Assembly: GCA_030704615.1 (NCBI GenBank)
Contig: CM060731.1
Span: forward strand, 47,244,001 to 47,308,000
Source of the DNA: Takakia lepidozioides
Taxonomy: Eukaryota; Streptophyta; Takakiopsida; Takakiales; Takakiaceae
DNA: 64,000 nucleotides
Direction of reading: 5' to 3'
Shown here: piece by piece, positions 61,600-64,000 of the stretch
Layout: every line of letters begins with the position of its first letter
How positions within the stretch are numbered: position 1 is the first letter of the stretch
Notes under the pieces: generated by a model
Seen by the model: only the letters and a program-made list of their open reading frames with translations
Told to the model about the DNA's origin: nothing
Databases searched by the model: none
Made by a program: the position numbers and the translations under genes

Positions 61600-62010
61600 C
61601 TACCTCACGTGTGCTATGGTTACACACAGGGGGTTACACGGTGTTTTCTTTCTCAATACATGCTAGCTTGGTAGACGGTTTAGTAATGGAGGTTTAGATG
61701 GGGTTGACATGTTTGATGGGTTACGTGGATGTTGCGCTCGCGGAGCCACATAGGCTAGGGTTACATGGGTGGGGCATTACATTGACCATGTTTACCTAGA
61801 GGTTGCATACTAATGGTTTGATATGACAGGGTTACATCGATGTTGTGTTCGGGAGTCACATAGACTAGGGGTACATGAGGTTGTGACGAAGGGTTACATC
61901 ATATCTGGGTACCTGACGGAGGGTTACACTCGACGTGCCTGGCATTCGAGTAACGGCCGGTTTGTCGCGCTCACAAGTGTAGGGTTACGGGTTACACTCC
62001 GCTATTCCGG
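61600..62010. repeat. GGGTTACA-rich segment (inverse orientation of the satellite motif)
   Basis: GGGTTAC occurs at least eight times, dispersed rather than in an array (for example near 61631, 61718, 61757, 61830, 61893, 61920 and 61981), reading opposite to the satellite at 59461-61018. It separates the inverted relic from the start of the zinc-finger gene. Confidence 0.75.
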
Positions 62011-62327
62011 GTGACACCGGGATTGCAACTCATACACGTGTGAGTCAGTGCGGATATAATTGATTGCAAGCCGCAAGATTTTAATGAACCGCCGTCTTTC
62101 GCTTAACCGACGTGCCTTACGGGTGACATCTAGCTAGCTTCGTTCTTCGTTCTTTGATCATTGTTCAGTTTTCCCCTTCTCGCAGCCTTTCATATTCTTC
62201 CTGCACTCCTTGCTGTGCGTGCTCCCTGTTGTGCGTTCTTCGGAATTCTCTTGGTCTTGGTCTTTTCTTGTCTTGTCTTTTCTTGTTCTTGCTTTTCTCT
62301 TCTCTTCTGTCAGCTTTTTCTTTTGTC

Positions 62328-64000
62328 ATGGCTGATTGTTATTTGTTCCCTGGAGAGGCTACTATTCCATTTGATCACTTGAAAAGGGATGGCGAACGAG
62401 TTCGCTTCTGGTACACTGAGCATGAGCATGCTACAATGATCGCGTACTGCCACACCAGGTGTAGAGAGGCCAAGGTGGAGGGAGCAAAGGGCCGGCCTAA
62501 GTTCAAATGTCCTTATTGTGGGGCAGTAAAGGTAGATAAGAGCAGATTGAATCGGCATATTGTCGATGGAACGGCCGCATGTATGGCCAGACCGAAAGGA
62601 ACAAAACCGTTTCCTGATGCGGAGCTCAAGCATGCCATGGCTGTTGAAAATGTGATGAATTCTGTTCCAGCTTCTTCTGTTGATGCATATCATGCATGGA
62701 TTCTGCAAAATAGGGTGGCTTTGGGTGAGATTGCAGATCCTATTGAAGTGCCTGCTATTGTACCTACTTCGGCTATTTCTGTTACAGAGGTTCCATCTTC
62801 TAGTGCTCCTGCTGTTTCTGTCCCTGGTCCTTCTATTCGGCAGGTTTCTAACGAGAGAGACAAGCGGCGATTGAGCCCGCCTCTACCTGTCCCTATTGCA
62901 AAGAAAATCAACATTGGAAACCGGGGAAACCGGAGCTCAAGGTTCATCTTGCGAAAGAGAACTCCAGGCTCAATCCTTCTGCTACCGCATGGCCTTATTC
63001 CTCAGTTCCCATTTCCGAATGTCAATGAGAAGGGGTTTTGGCCGGCATTCCAAGAATTTGTTGCGCGAGGCGAGGGCGCAGTCCATGCGACAGCTGCAAA
63101 ATCAAGTTGGGTTCTATCGACAGACAATCAAGTTGGATTCCCTGCCATTTCTCTGTTTTTCAAATTTTGGGCTGTTGTCTATCCATGTAACCCCTTGTGT
63201 TACCCCCCCTGTCTCTCATGTGGCGTGTAACCCAGAGTGTAACCCACCTACAGAGGACCCCTTTTAAAAACCCCTATGGTGTGTAACCCACCTCTGTGTA
63301 ACCCCGTGTAGCCCATCTTGTTTGTAACCCATTTTCATGTGTAACCCCTCGTGCTGTAACCTTTTTCTCTGGTGTAACCCCTCACGCTGTATTGCGCAGG
63401 GAGCTCATATCATCTTAGAAGCGATGATATGGACAGTGTTGTTGCTGCCCACAAGGCGTTTACTGCCCAGCCGGATCATGGTCCGTTAATGATAGAGGAA
63501 TTGAATCGGGTGAAGGAGTATTTAGAGAGCATTGGGCATCCTGACATGCCAAAGTAGAAAAAGAAAAAAGGTGGGAGACTTACACGAGTCCATCGAGAGA
63601 GCCAAGCCTCACATGATGATGACACGATGGACGAACTAGCTGTTGGCAATACCGACCTTGACGATGCCAGAACTTCAAATCCTCTTGTCATCACTATTAC
63701 TGTAGATGGAATCAAAGGTTTGGTTGTTCCACATCCGTTGGAATTCACTCGTGGTTTTGCCGAAGGATTGATCAGTCAAATGGAGAATCTCACCAAACCG
63801 CACATTGGACCGCCACCACTCCTTTTGAGAATTCTAGCCCACAACGATGTAAGAAATCATGGCAGGTCAGTTTCCCAAACGCATCCCAGGTTGGGGTTCA
63901 CGACTGAACTTCTGGAAAGTGCTCTTACGGCCTCAAAGGTGAAGGACCTGGTCGATGAGTATTACGACTTTAGTCTGATGTACTTTGCACAACCTGGTGA
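62328..64000 (+). CDS. Unrecognised zinc-finger protein gene, partial (runs off window)
   Basis: The start at 62328 is chosen because upstream sequence is a pyrimidine-rich leader. The first exon encodes RFWYTEHEHATMIAYCHTRC, then a C2HC-type finger (CPYCGAVKVDKSRLNRHIVD followed by GTAAC: C-x2-C-x12-H-x7-C), a CMARPKGTKPFPDAELK segment and a Pro/Ser-rich linker. An intron with GTAACCC motifs probably lies between about 63100-63190 and the acceptor at 63399. The second exon, from 63400, is open to the window end apart from one in-frame TAG at 63555-63557 just before a lysine-rich run. It contains VVPHPLEFTRGFAEGLIS and LVDEYYDFSLMYFA. I do not recognise the family. It could be a transposon-encoded DNA-binding protein or a domesticated one. 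The exact donor and the frame of the junction are unresolved. Confidence 0.5.
63185..63390. repeat. GTAACCC cluster in the putative intron
   Basis: GTAACCC occurs about nine times within 200 bp, in the same orientation as the 59.5-61.0 kb satellite but without regular period. It lies between the two coding blocks of the zinc-finger gene. Confidence 0.8.

Overview
The window looks like nuclear DNA of a land plant. Every gene I can name is a plant-type eukaryotic gene split by GT-AG introns: the plant-specific Rab5 RABF1/ARA6, THO5 of the THO/TREX complex, a chalcone-isomerase-fold protein, an RH26/RH31-type DEAD-box helicase, a MADS-box factor, a PLS/DYW pentatricopeptide-repeat (PPR) locus, a DnaJ-type zinc-finger protein and a boron-transporter remnant. 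The many CT/GA microsatellites, the SINEs and MITEs, and the decayed DYW-PPR copies would fit a non-seed plant (moss, lycophyte or fern), but that placement is an inference only.

Layout. 1-2.3 kb: nothing identified. 2.35-5.77 kb (+): complete RABF1. 6.3-9.1 kb: transposon debris, with a Ty3/gypsy pol fragment, a hairpin-ended MITE with 8-bp duplications, and a tRNA-like SINE. 9.4-10.2 kb (+): a possible secreted protein. 12.5-17.2 kb (-): THO5 in eight exons. 18.0-20.1 kb (+): chalcone-isomerase-fold gene, divergent from THO5. 22.3-26.1 kb (-): acidic coiled-coil protein with three 41-residue repeats. 29.6-34.5 kb and 36.4-38.7 kb: two direct copies of one duplicated segment. The first copy holds an FAR-17a/AIG1-like membrane-protein gene and the second is truncated with a stop codon. 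Between them lies an intronless MADS-box gene (-). 38.7-41.7 kb (-): PPR pseudogenes. 44.7-50.8 kb (-): DEAD-box helicase. 52.8-53.6 kb (+): small DnaJ zinc-finger gene. 54.5-57.2 kb: a PIF/Harbinger-type MITE and a frameshifted pogo/Tigger-like transposase. 59.0-64.0 kb: a boron-transporter remnant, a 1.56-kb GTAACCC satellite with higher-order structure, and an unrecognised zinc-finger gene family present as one sense copy and one inverted relic.

The ordinary genes are independent housekeeping units (endosomal trafficking, mRNA export, RNA unwinding, protein folding) and form no pathway. The region most worth a second look is 59.0-64.0 kb. There GTAACCC clusters in both orientations surround a zinc-finger coding sequence that I cannot assign to a known family and that runs off the window.

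Exon borders were placed by eye from reading frame, GT-AG sites and remembered family sequence. Where they could not be fixed, the entry says so.
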